Below are positions 1-7,111 of a stretch of DNA of 64,000 bases, in pieces. The DNA comes from Spyradosoma sp004558035 (GTDB lineage Bacteria; Verrucomicrobiota; Verrucomicrobiia; Opitutales; UBA953). Made by a program: the position numbers and the translations under genes. Location of the stretch: assembly GCF_050314555.1 (NCBI RefSeq), contig NZ_JBNPNH010000004.1, positions 153,031-217,030 of the forward strand, written 5' to 3'. The notes beneath the pieces are model-generated. The model was not told the DNA's origin, searched no databases, and saw only the letters and a program-made list of their open reading frames with translations. Numbering within the stretch: the first letter of the stretch is position 1; the number at the start of each line of letters is the position of its first letter.

Positions 1-802
1 GCGCGACGAGCAGAATCAGCAGCGTTCCCGCGAAAGTCTGCGCGAGTATCGACACGCCGTAGTTGTTCCAAAGCCCGCGCGCGACCGAATCCGCGAACGA
101 CGAGAACACGATGAGCAGGATGACGAGCTTGTCGAAGACGTTGATGTGTTTTTTGAAGCGTTCGGCGGGCGCGCGCAGCAGCGGGCGCAGCGCCTGCCCG
201 AGCAGAAACGGCAGAAAGAGCAGCACGAACAGGTCCAGAATCGTCTTGCCCAGCGGGAGCGAATCGCCGCTCGTCGTCGCGAAGACGCCGATCAGCAGCG
301 GCGTCAGCACGATGCCGAGCAGACTCGAGACGGACGCGTTGAAGATCGCCGCGGGAACGTTCCCGCGCGCGATCGCCGTCATCGCCACGGAAGAGGAGAT
401 CGTCGAAGGCAGCGCGCCGAGAAAATAGAACCCGAGCGCGAGCTGCGCCGGCAGCCAGCCGAGCGCGTCTTCGAAGACGAGGCAGAAAAGGAACGTGAGC
501 AGCGGGAACACGCCGAACGTCATCGCCTGCACCGCGGTGTGCACCTTCCACGCCAGCAGGCCGTTGCGCAGATTCGCCCACGAAAGCCCGAGCCCGTGAA
601 AGAAGAACACGAGCGCGACGCCCCAGTTCGCGAGCTCGTCGGCGCGCAGCGTTCCGCCGGTTCTTCCGACTTCCGGGAACAACGTCGCGAGCCCGACGCA
701 GCCGATCATGCCGTAAAGAAACCAGTCCTTGTAAAACGCGCCGCCCGATTTCTTCGAGGCGGCGGGGGCGGAGCCGCCCGACCGATTTTCGCCATCGTCC
801 AT
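1..802 (-). CDS. SBF-like (bile acid:sodium symporter family, YfeH-type) transporter, 3' end cut by window edge
   Basis: An open minus-strand frame runs from the ATG at 802 to the window edge, about 267 codons without a stop. The translation begins MDDGENRSGG and then reads as a string of hydrophobic helices: DWFLYGMIGCVGLATLFPEVG, FFFHGLGLS, GFYFLGALPSTISSSVAMTA and a conserved NASVSSLLGIVLTPLL segment. That pattern fits the 7-TM-region SBF-like family (bile acid:sodium symporter superfamily, E. coli YfeH), inner-membrane carriers whose substrate is mostly unknown. Its ATG lies in a CCATGG, head to head with the VWA gene. The frame contains an 18-bp palindrome made of two iterated octamers (350-367). 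The C-terminus is not visible. The family call is confident; the substrate is not. Confidence 0.85.
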   Translation of the reverse strand, partial: MDDGENRSGGSAPAASKKSGGAFYKDWFLYGMIGCVGLATLFPEVGRTGGTLRADELANWGVALVFFFHGLGLSWANLRNGLLAWKVHTAVQAMTFGVFPLLTFLFCLVFEDALGWLPAQLALGFYFLGALPSTISSSVAMTAIARGNVPAAIFNASVSSLLGIVLTPLLIGVFATTSGDSLPLGKTILDLFVLLFLPFLLGQALRPLLRAPAERFKKHINVFDKLVILLIVFSSFADSVARGLWNNYGVSILAQTFAGTLLILLVA

Positions 803-914
803 GGAGCGGAAAATGAAACGCCGAAAGGCGCGCGCGCGCAAGAAAATCGTTGAAGCGTTCCCGCGCGCCCTGTTTCATTGTGGAAAAATCTCCCGCCGTC
901 CCCGCCTTTCGCCC

Positions 915-2234
915 ATGCCTTCCGTGAACCCCGAGGAACAGCCCGTGCTTCCGCCGCCCGCCGTCGCCGACGCGACCGCGACCCGCGACGCGCATTTCAT
1001 CCTGGGAAGGCTCGTCCGCCGCCCCGCGCGCCGACTCGGCGAAAAGCCCGACGGGAACGCCTCCGAAGGGCGCCCGCGCGCGCGTTCCCGCGCGTTCGGC
1101 GTCGGCTTCGTCGTCTCCGCCGCGCTGCACGTCGCGCTGATCCTGCTTTCGATTTTCGTAATCACGAAACGGATACGCGACGTTCCCGAAGAGACGCCGG
1201 CCGCCTTCGTCACCGGCGCGGGAGGCGGGAACGCCGGCGACCCGCGGAACACGGCGGGCCGCATTCTGAAGAAGCCGAAGCTCGCGGTGAAGCCCCCGCG
1301 CATCGCGTCGAAATCCGCGCACGCCGCGATCGCGCTCCCGCCGATCGAGATGAAGCTGCCGGAGCTTTCCGCGTCGCGCTTCGGCGGCGATTTTTCGTCC
1401 GGGCTCGGCGACGGCGGCGCGGGAGGATTCGGCGGCGGTTCCGGCGGAGGCGTCGGCGCGGGAACGGGACTCGGCCTCGGCGCCGGGAAGAACTTCGTCG
1501 CGAAGTTCGCGCCGAAAAAAGTGCTGGGCGCGACGATGCGCGCGGAAAAGGTCGCCGTCTATCTCGACTGCTCCGGAAGCATGCTCCCGTTCCTGCCGCG
1601 CGTGCGCAGGGAGATTTACGAAAATTATCCCGACGCGGACATCTTCGAGTTCGACGGCGCGGGAACGCTCGTCGTCGACGGCGAGATCGTCGGCGGGCGC
1701 AACGGCAAAGGCAAAAGCCCGAAACCGCGCGTCGGCATACGGCTCGACGGCACGGACAAGACGAAGCTTTCGAACGACGGCAAACGTATCCACAAAAAAC
1801 ATGCGGAAGGTTTCGAACAGGGCTCGCTCGGCGCGTGGCTCGACGTGATGCTCGAAGAAAAATACGACGCGCTCGCCGTCTTTTCGGATTTCTTCGACGG
1901 GCTGCGCCAATACGACGAGCACGGCAAGACGTTCTTCGCGGACTCCGCCTATCGCCCGACGAAGACCGACGCCCGCAAGGCGCGCGACCTGCGCTGGGAG
2001 AGCCGCTGGCACGCGACGCTGAAGCGCCGCCGCGGCACGCCGCGCATTTACCTCTTTTCCATCGGCGCGGATCCGCAGCGCTTTCTCATGGAATGCGTGA
2101 CGCTTTCCGACGGCGAAATCTCCGACGTGCGAAACCTGCGCGCGGAAGTCACCGGCGAAAAGCCTGCGGGCAAAAACTCGCGTTCCCGCGCGCCGAAACG
2201 CTCCGCGAAAGACGCCCCCGCCGACGACGAGTGA
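915..2234 (+). CDS. VWA-domain protein with TonB-like N-terminal membrane anchor
   Basis: 439 residues from the ATG at 915. An upstream in-frame ATG at 801 adds a basic low-complexity stretch and overlaps the divergent neighbour's start, so 915 is preferred. Residues 1-60 are Pro/Arg-rich. Residues about 61-86 form one membrane helix, SAALHVALILLSIFV, carrying the S-x3-H pair that TonB uses to contact ExbB/ExbD. Residues about 140-195 are a Gly-rich linker. From about 210 a von Willebrand A domain begins with the MIDAS motif DCSGSM and a later FSDFFDG. The layout is anchor, spacer, periplasmic VWA. No ligand can be predicted. Coupling to the ExbB/ExbD set at 33.4-35.3 kb is an inference from the anchor only. 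Confidence 0.8.
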   Translation: MPSVNPEEQPVLPPPAVADATATRDAHFILGRLVRRPARRLGEKPDGNASEGRPRARSRAFGVGFVVSAALHVALILLSIFVITKRIRDVPEETPAAFVTGAGGGNAGDPRNTAGRILKKPKLAVKPPRIASKSAHAAIALPPIEMKLPELSASRFGGDFSSGLGDGGAGGFGGGSGGGVGAGTGLGLGAGKNFVAKFAPKKVLGATMRAEKVAVYLDCSGSMLPFLPRVRREIYENYPDADIFEFDGAGTLVVDGEIVGGRNGKGKSPKPRVGIRLDGTDKTKLSNDGKRIHKKHAEGFEQGSLGAWLDVMLEEKYDALAVFSDFFDGLRQYDEHGKTFFADSAYRPTKTDARKARDLRWESRWHATLKRRRGTPRIYLFSIGADPQRFLMECVTLSDGEISDVRNLRAEVTGEKPAGKNSRSRAPKRSAKDAPADDE

Positions 2235-2287
2235 ACGCGCGTTCCCGCGACAAAAAAAGCGTCCCCGCGCCTCACCGCGCGGGAACG
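2233..2287 (+). terminator. inverted pair of iterated octamers downstream of the VWA gene
   Basis: GCGCGTTCCCGCG (2233-2245) and CGCGCGGGAACGC (about 2274-2286) can pair across a loop of about 28 nt that starts with seven A's. There is no clear T-run after the stem, so this is a weak terminator candidate. It is one of several inverted pairs of the window-wide motif placed just after a stop codon. Confidence 0.35.
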
Positions 2288-2368
2288 CCAACACACACTA
2301 TGAAAAAAGTCGAGGAGTCGAAAAAGGTTTAAAAGGTCGAGGAGTAATTACTTTTAACCTCCTGAACT

Positions 2369-3142
2369 TTATTTTCTCCGGCGGCGACGCGTTCCCGCCA
2401 GCGCGAGCGCGCCCAAGCCCGCCAGCAACCCGAACGCCGACGGCTCGGGAATCCCTGAGACGAGATAAAGCGCCTTATTTTTGTAAACCAACGCAGCCTG
2501 TCCTTCAGAAAGCACCGTCCCGCTTTCGACCAGCCCCAACGACGTGTCATATCCGTCAACGGTCAGAGTAACGCTCGTGGCATCGCTCAAATTCCAAATT
2601 CCATATTGATTTTCTGTTGAAAGCAGAAGGCGTTCTGCTCCGGCGGTAATTCCGGAAGCCACGATGTTGATACTCCCGTCAACGTCTTTCACCGAAGCCC
2701 CAAAATTCAATTTACTTTTTGCCGTAATCGAACCGGATGTTCCGAAGTCCAATGTAAACGATGTTGGGGCTGCACTTCCGACATCAAAAGAATCCAAGTA
2801 GATTGCAGAACTGATTCCAAAAGCTACCGAAGTCGCAGCGGACATAGCGATGGTCGGATCAAAACGGAGAGAAAAATCCGTATTTCCGACCGTTTGCATC
2901 GCAGTCTTATAACTGTCGACGGAGGAATTCGCATCAGCCCAAGTGCTCGTAGTAAGAGTCTTGCCGTCGTCGCGGGTCGCATTCTCCGTATAATCGTAAA
3001 AGAGCGTCGAGTAGCCCCATTGGCTGGCACTAAAGATATCGCTCCCGGCACCCGTATCTCCGTAATAAACGAGAGTTCCGGCCGCGCTCGCGCAGAGCGT
3101 TCCCGCGGCGAAGAGAGAGGTAATTGCGATGATGTTTTTCAT
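2369..3142 (-). CDS. PEP-CTERM sorted surface/exported protein 1
   Basis: 257 residues. The signal peptide MKNIIAITSLFAAGTLCASAA is followed by a Ser/Thr/Gly-rich, beta-prone body (YYGDTGAGSDIFSASQWGY and similar) with no recognised enzyme domain. The C-terminus is a textbook PEP-CTERM signal: a PEP motif near residues 232-234, a hydrophobic helix FGLLAGLGALALAG and the tail RRRRRK. Such proteins are processed by an exosortase and end up at the outer surface or in extracellular matrix; no exosortase gene is in the window. The body is clearly AT-richer than its neighbours. The first 13 residues and the PEP-CTERM tail are almost identical in DNA to the paralogue at 55.6-56.4 kb, while the middle is unrelated. 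A G11 tract sits in its promoter. Confidence 0.9.
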   Translation of the reverse strand: MKNIIAITSLFAAGTLCASAAGTLVYYGDTGAGSDIFSASQWGYSTLFYDYTENATRDDGKTLTTSTWADANSSVDSYKTAMQTVGNTDFSLRFDPTIAMSAATSVAFGISSAIYLDSFDVGSAAPTSFTLDFGTSGSITAKSKLNFGASVKDVDGSINIVASGITAGAERLLLSTENQYGIWNLSDATSVTLTVDGYDTSLGLVESGTVLSEGQAALVYKNKALYLVSGIPEPSAFGLLAGLGALALAGTRRRRRK

Positions 3143-3153
3143 AAGTGGGAAAA

Positions 3154-3182
3154 ACAGTAATGCCCCCCCCCCCGTATGTCAA
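3154..3182 (-). promoter_or_regulatory. PEP-CTERM gene 1 promoter with G11 tract in the -35/-10 spacer
   Basis: Read on the minus strand, TTGACA (3182-3177) is followed by TAC, eleven G (3173-3163), CAT and then TACTGT (3159-3154). The -35 is a perfect consensus and the spacer is exactly 17 nt, the sigma-70 optimum. The homopolymer makes spacer length prone to slippage, as in known spacer-tract phase-variable promoters (for example Bordetella fim, Neisseria porA/opc). The start codon lies only 11 nt beyond the -10, so the mRNA leader would be very short. The -10 matches consensus only moderately. Confidence 0.6.
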
Positions 3183-3745
3183 ACATCGAGATGTGAATTT
3201 TCTTTGGGGAGAAAACTTTTCCCGCTTCGTCCATGCGGCGGGAACGCGCGTTCCGGAAAAAATCCGTGCGCGTCCGTGTCTATCCGTGGTCAAAATCGCT
3301 TTCGCGGATTTCCAGGACTTTCCTTAACTTCCTTTAACTTCGCGGTTAAAAAACCGTTCCCGCGCCCCGCGACGAAGACGCGGACGTCTTCGCCCCCAAG
3401 CGTTCCCGCGAGCGAGTCCGCATGAAATGCGGAACAAAAATAACCCCATGCGGCTCCGCCGCTTGGGGCAGCGTCCGCAAAAGAACATGCGCTTGAAAAG
3501 CGCAACTGCCCCGCGGGAACGCCGTGCCGTAAGACGACGAACGCGTCGGGCAGTTGCGCCTTTCAGGCGCGGGGCATATGCGGAGCCTTCCCCCAAGCGC
3601 GCGCTTCGCGGCGCGCATGGGGTTACCTTTGTTTCGCCCCGATGGGGCTTTGGGGGCGAAGGCATTCCTGCTTTCGTTCCCGAGGCGTCCGATTTCCCGC
3701 GGACGCATTTCCGCCGCGCGCGTTCCCGCGGCGTCCGGGCGTTTT
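3183..3745. repeat. gene-free mosaic of dispersed hairpin repeats (includes foldback element copy 1)
   Basis: No credible gene is visible. A truncated inverted copy of the AAGTTAAAGGAAG family lies near 3313-3346. Next come small hairpins: CGAAGACG-CGGA-CGTCTTCG (3373-3392), CCGCAT-GAA-ATGCGG (3418-3432), a stem with CCCCA/TGGGG ends and loop TCC (3444-3468), GCGCTT-GAA-AAGCGC (3489-3503), GCGCCT-TTC-AGGCGC (3556-3570), and a CCCCAAGCGCGC...GCGCGCATGGGG stem (about 3591-3622). From about 3418 to 3640 these form one foldback element, found in reverse orientation at 16930-17160. A CGAAGGCA-TTCC hairpin with one mismatch follows. Confidence 0.75.
3418..3640. repeat. foldback (MITE-like) element, copy 1
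   Basis: Ends GGAACAAAAATAACCCCATG (from about 3431) and CATGGGGTTACCTTTGTTTC (about 3617-3636) form imperfect terminal inverted repeats. Inside, GCGCAACTGCC and GGGCAGTTGCGC arms pair over a centre that includes an iterated octamer. Reverse complement of 16930-17160. Confidence 0.65.
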
Positions 3746-5521
3746 TCACGTGAGGACGATGGTGTCTTCGGGGAAGCGCGCGCCCGTCGGGCGGCGGCGG
3801 CGCCAGAACGACGCGAGGAAGACGAGCACGCCGATTCGCCCGACGAACATCGCGAACGTCAGCAGCAGCTTCGCTTCCGTGCACAGCTTCGGCGTCACGT
3901 CGCAGGAAAGCCCGACGGTCGCGACCGCGGAAACCGCCTCGAAGATCAGGAATTCGGCGTCGAGCTCCGGATGGAGCATGCAGAGCGCGATGGCGACCGC
4001 GGCGAAAAGCAGTCCGGAGAGGAGCACGACGACGAGCGCCTGATTGGCGACGTCGCTGTCGAGCCGGCGGCGGAAGATCTCCAGGTCGCGGTTGCCGGAA
4101 AGGAACTGGCGCAGCGCGAGCACGGCGACGGCGAACGTCGTCACCTTGATCCCGCCGGCGGTGGAGAAAGGCGCGCCGCCGATGAACATCAGCACCATCA
4201 TGACGAGCAGCGTTCCCGTCGGGAGCAGCGCGGGATCGCCGATGTCGAATCCCGCCGTGCGCGTCGTCGCGGACAGGAAGAAGGCGCGCATGAAGCCGAT
4301 GCCGCCGCCCGCGCGGTGCGCCGTCAGCAGCAGCAGGACGACGCCCGCCGCCAGCAGCGCGGCGCTCGTGCAGATCACGATCTTCGTGTGCGTCGAAAGC
4401 CTGACGGGCGGCTCGGCGTTCAGCTTGCGGGAAAAGCGGCGCCGCAGCGAATCGCAGGCGACCAGGAAGAAGTTTTTCCAGACGGGGAAGCCGATGCCGC
4501 CGATCACCGAAAGCGAGATGATGCCGCCCAAAAAGACCGTGCAGTCGGGCACGCCGGGCGTCGCCAGCCCGTTCGGCAGCGTCGAAAAACCCGCGTTGCA
4601 GAACGCCATGACCGAGTGGAACACCGAAAAGAAGATCGGATCCGCGACCGCCCCCTGCGCGAACGAAAAGTAGATCCACGCCGCGCCGACGGCCTCGACG
4701 GACAGCGTGAAGCCGACGAGCACGCCGAGCACCAGCCCGATCTGCGTCATGTTCTCTTCGCTGAAAAGGTCCTGAAACGCGAAGCGGTTGCGGATGGAAA
4801 GCCCGCCCGCGAAGAAGTAGGCGAAGAAATACGTAATCGCCATCACGCCCAGGCCGCCCAGCTGCGCGAGCGCGAGAATGATGCACTGCCCGAAGCCCGT
4901 CAGCGTTTCCGGCAGGCTCGCCACGGGAACGAGCCCCGTGACGCAGACCGCGCTCGTCGCGAAGAAAAGCGCGTCGGTGAAGGCGATGCCCGAAACCGTC
5001 GCGCGCGGCGTCATCAGCAGCAGCGTTCCCGCGGCGATCAGCGCGGCGAAGCTGAGCATGAAGACGCGCCCCGGCGTCAGGTTCTGAGTCGGCACGAAAT
5101 TTCTGCGGAAACGCAGCGCGCGGATGCACGCCGTCAGCGCCGGCGGGAGCGCCGTCGCGCAGTGAAAAAACGCCCAGGTTCCCGCCGACCAGTTCCAGGG
5201 CCAGCCCGGAGCAAAAAAAAGAAACGCCGCGCCCGCGCAGGGGATCGCCAGCGTCAGCAGCGTCTCGGGAACGCAGCGGCGGACGTATTCGGAGACGGAT
5301 TCCTCCAGCAGGAAGACCCGCCAGACTTCCGAAACGAAGAAGGCGAGCGCGGCGGCGGCGACGGCGAGCCCCGTGAGCGCGAGCCGCGTCGCGTCCGACT
5401 GCCAGCCCGCGACGAAGATCACGTCCGCGGCGCACGCAACCGCGCAGACGAACGCCGCCGCGTTGAACCACATCGCCGCGCGCGCGCGTCGCCTGCGCAC
5501 GATTTCCGGATACGCTTTCAT
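3746..5521 (-). CDS. TrkH/KtrB-family potassium uptake membrane protein
   Basis: 591 residues, nearly all hydrophobic helices in the four membrane-pore-membrane repeats typical of the TrkH/KtrB family, which moves K+ across the inner membrane. The four selectivity loops are visible: TSAVCVTGL near 190, CNAGFSTLPNG near 310, TTRTAGFDIG near 420 and VSAVATVGLS near 545, each with the filter Gly. An N-terminal extension of about 100 residues adds helices before the first repeat. No KtrA/TrkA RCK regulatory subunit is adjacent, so the partner must lie elsewhere. It is the third gene in the minus-strand direction after rpmJ and rpmE. Start ATG at 5521. Trk versus Ktr subtype cannot be settled by eye. 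Confidence 0.9.
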   Translation of the reverse strand: MKAYPEIVRRRRARAAMWFNAAAFVCAVACAADVIFVAGWQSDATRLALTGLAVAAAALAFFVSEVWRVFLLEESVSEYVRRCVPETLLTLAIPCAGAAFLFFAPGWPWNWSAGTWAFFHCATALPPALTACIRALRFRRNFVPTQNLTPGRVFMLSFAALIAAGTLLLMTPRATVSGIAFTDALFFATSAVCVTGLVPVASLPETLTGFGQCIILALAQLGGLGVMAITYFFAYFFAGGLSIRNRFAFQDLFSEENMTQIGLVLGVLVGFTLSVEAVGAAWIYFSFAQGAVADPIFFSVFHSVMAFCNAGFSTLPNGLATPGVPDCTVFLGGIISLSVIGGIGFPVWKNFFLVACDSLRRRFSRKLNAEPPVRLSTHTKIVICTSAALLAAGVVLLLLTAHRAGGGIGFMRAFFLSATTRTAGFDIGDPALLPTGTLLVMMVLMFIGGAPFSTAGGIKVTTFAVAVLALRQFLSGNRDLEIFRRRLDSDVANQALVVVLLSGLLFAAVAIALCMLHPELDAEFLIFEAVSAVATVGLSCDVTPKLCTEAKLLLTFAMFVGRIGVLVFLASFWRRRRPTGARFPEDTIVLT

Positions 5522-5662
5522 AAAAAATCAGGAGCTTCGGACTTTACGCGAAGCCGCGGGAAAAGACAAACGCGCAAACGCGCGCGGAGCCCGAATCCGA
5601 AAAACCCGAAAGCGCACTTCCGGGCAGGAAATGCGCTTTCGGGAAAAAGAAGCGGAAAAGCC

Positions 5663-5914
5663 TCAGCGGGCGCGACGGCGCGCGAACTTGTTCTGGAACT
5701 TTTCGACGCGGCCCGCCGTGTCGACGAAGCGCTTTTCGCCCGTGTAGGCGGGGTGCGAGTCGGCCGTGACGTCGCGCGGGATCACGAAGTATTCTTCGCC
5801 GTCCACCGTGATCTTTTCCTTGGAGGAGAGCGTGGACTTCGTCAGAAACTGGCGTCCGGAAGAAACGTCGCGGAAGCAGACGTTGTTGACTGTGGGATGG
5901 ATGTCTTTTTTCAC
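5663..5914 (-). CDS. rpmE2: 50S ribosomal protein L31, type B (zinc-independent)
   Basis: 83 residues beginning MKKDIHPTVNNVCFRDVSSG and containing the L31 signature SHPAYTGEKRFVDTAGRVEKF. The four-Cys zinc ribbon of type A L31 is absent, so this is the C-minus form (E. coli YkgM type). It lies 44 bp downstream of the L36 gene. In E. coli the corresponding ykgM-ykgO pair is repressed by Zur under zinc sufficiency; no obvious Zur box is visible here. If no zinc-binding copy exists elsewhere this would simply be the sole L31. Confidence 0.93.
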   Translation of the reverse strand: MKKDIHPTVNNVCFRDVSSGRQFLTKSTLSSKEKITVDGEEYFVIPRDVTADSHPAYTGEKRFVDTAGRVEKFQNKFARRRAR

Positions 5915-5958
5915 GGTAAGATTTTCCTGAATGAAACGGTTTGACGAAACGCGACGAA

Positions 5959-6084
5959 TCAGCCCTGGCGCGCCTTGTAGCGCGGGTGGGTCTTGTTGAT
6001 GACGTAAATGCGGCCCTTGCGTCGAACGACCTGGCAGTTCGGATGGCGCAGCTTCAGATTTTTAAGCGAAGATGAAACTTTCAT
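5959..6084 (-). CDS. rpmJ: 50S ribosomal protein L36, zinc-independent form
   Basis: 41 residues, MKVSSSLKNLKLRHPNCQVV and so on, ending THPRYKARQG. The start ATG at 6084 is supported by the short conserved N-terminus, although the frame stays open much further upstream. It keeps the VVRRKGRIYVI core of L36 but lacks the C-x2-C...C-x4-H zinc ligands, matching the YkgO-like C-minus form. It is the first gene of the minus-strand run L36-L31-TrkH and is divergent from ispE. A TTGACA (6141-6136, minus) upstream could be its -35, but no good -10 is seen. Confidence 0.92.
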   Translation of the reverse strand: MKVSSSLKNLKLRHPNCQVVRRKGRIYVINKTHPRYKARQG

Positions 6085-6195
6085 GATTTGTCTGGAAAAT
6101 TGTTGAAAGGCAAAAAAACCTTTATTCGGCGAAACTGTCAACAGTCTTTTTTCGGCTTGCGGGCGGGCGGCGGGAACGCGCTTAATGGGCGGACC

Positions 6196-7095
6196 GTGGA
6201 AACGCCTTCGCCCATCTCCCTTTTCGCGCCCGCGAAAATCAATCTCATGCTCGCCGTCACGGGAACGCGCCCGGACGGCTTTCACGCGCTCGTCTCGCTC
6301 GTCGCGCCGATTTCGCTCGGCGACTCGCTCGAAGCGGCGGACGCGGCGGCGGATTCGCTCGCGTGCGACGCGCCCGGCGTGCCGACGGACTCGAGCAACC
6401 TCGTCCTGCGCGCGACCGAGCTCTTCCGTACGCGCGTTCCCGCGTGCGCGCCCGTCGCGTGGCGGCTCGAAAAACGCGTGCCGCACGGCGCGGGGCTCGG
6501 CGGCGGGAGCTCCGACGCGGCGGCGGCGCTGCGCCTGCTGAACGCGCGCTGCGGGAACGCGCTCGCGGAGGCGGAACTGCGCGAGCTCGCCGCTCGGCTC
6601 GGCTCGGACGTCCCGCTTTTCCTGAGCGGCGTTCCCGTCGTCATGCGCGGGCGCGGCGAACGCGTCGAGGCGCTCCCGCCCGCCGCCGCCGCGAATCTGC
6701 GCGGGCGCCGCTTTCTGCTCTTCAAGCCCGCGTTCGGCGTCTCGACGGCAGAAGCCTACGGCGCGATGAAGCGGAACGCGCCGCGCGACTACGTCTCCGA
6801 GGCGGAGGCGGAAGCGCGCCTGCGCGCCTGGACCGACGCGCCGGAAAGCGCGCCGCTCCCGCTCTTCAACAACATGGAGCGCGCCGTCTTCCGCAAGCAT
6901 CTCGCCCTGCCCGCCCTCTTCGAGATTCTGCGGGAACGCTGCGGACTCGAAGCGCACATGAGCGGCAGCGGCAGCGCGTGCTTCGCGGAAATCTCCGACG
7001 CGACGGACGTTCCCGCCGCCGCGCGCGTCGTGCGCGAATGCTGGGGCGAAACCGCCTTCGTGCGGGAAATCTCCCTGCGGACGCGCGCGGACTGA
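6196..7095 (+). CDS. ispE: 4-diphosphocytidyl-2-C-methyl-D-erythritol kinase
   Basis: 299 residues from a GTG at 6196. The frame is open further upstream to an ATG at 6088, but homology begins at FAPAKINLML, a few residues after the GTG. IspE phosphorylates CDP-ME at the 2-hydroxyl in the non-mevalonate (MEP) isoprenoid pathway. GHMP-kinase features are clear: the N-terminal APAKINL substrate strand, the ATP loop PHGAGLGGGSSDAA near residues 95-108, GSDVPLFL near 136 with the catalytic Asp, and a C-terminal MSGSGSACFAEI glycine motif. It stands alone, divergent from rpmJ and convergent with sufD (17-bp gap). Confidence 0.92.
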   Translation: METPSPISLFAPAKINLMLAVTGTRPDGFHALVSLVAPISLGDSLEAADAAADSLACDAPGVPTDSSNLVLRATELFRTRVPACAPVAWRLEKRVPHGAGLGGGSSDAAAALRLLNARCGNALAEAELRELAARLGSDVPLFLSGVPVVMRGRGERVEALPPAAAANLRGRRFLLFKPAFGVSTAEAYGAMKRNAPRDYVSEAEAEARLRAWTDAPESAPLPLFNNMERAVFRKHLALPALFEILRERCGLEAHMSGSGSACFAEISDATDVPAAARVVRECWGETAFVREISLRTRAD

Positions 7096-7111
7096 GCGCG
7101 CGGAGACGCGC

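Noticed and set aside
2300..2332. Ten-codon ORF (MKKVEESKKV) after the VWA gene
   Set aside because: Lies in a direct repeat (TCGAGGAGT twice) downstream of two convergent genes; no support for translation.
3373..3640. Possible CRISPR array because of many short repeats
   Set aside because: Units are unequal hairpins without constant-length spacers, and no cas genes are present.
3554..5944. 796-codon plus-strand ORF over the K+ transporter
   Set aside because: Highly charged low-complexity shadow; the minus frame encodes a clear TrkH/KtrB protein.
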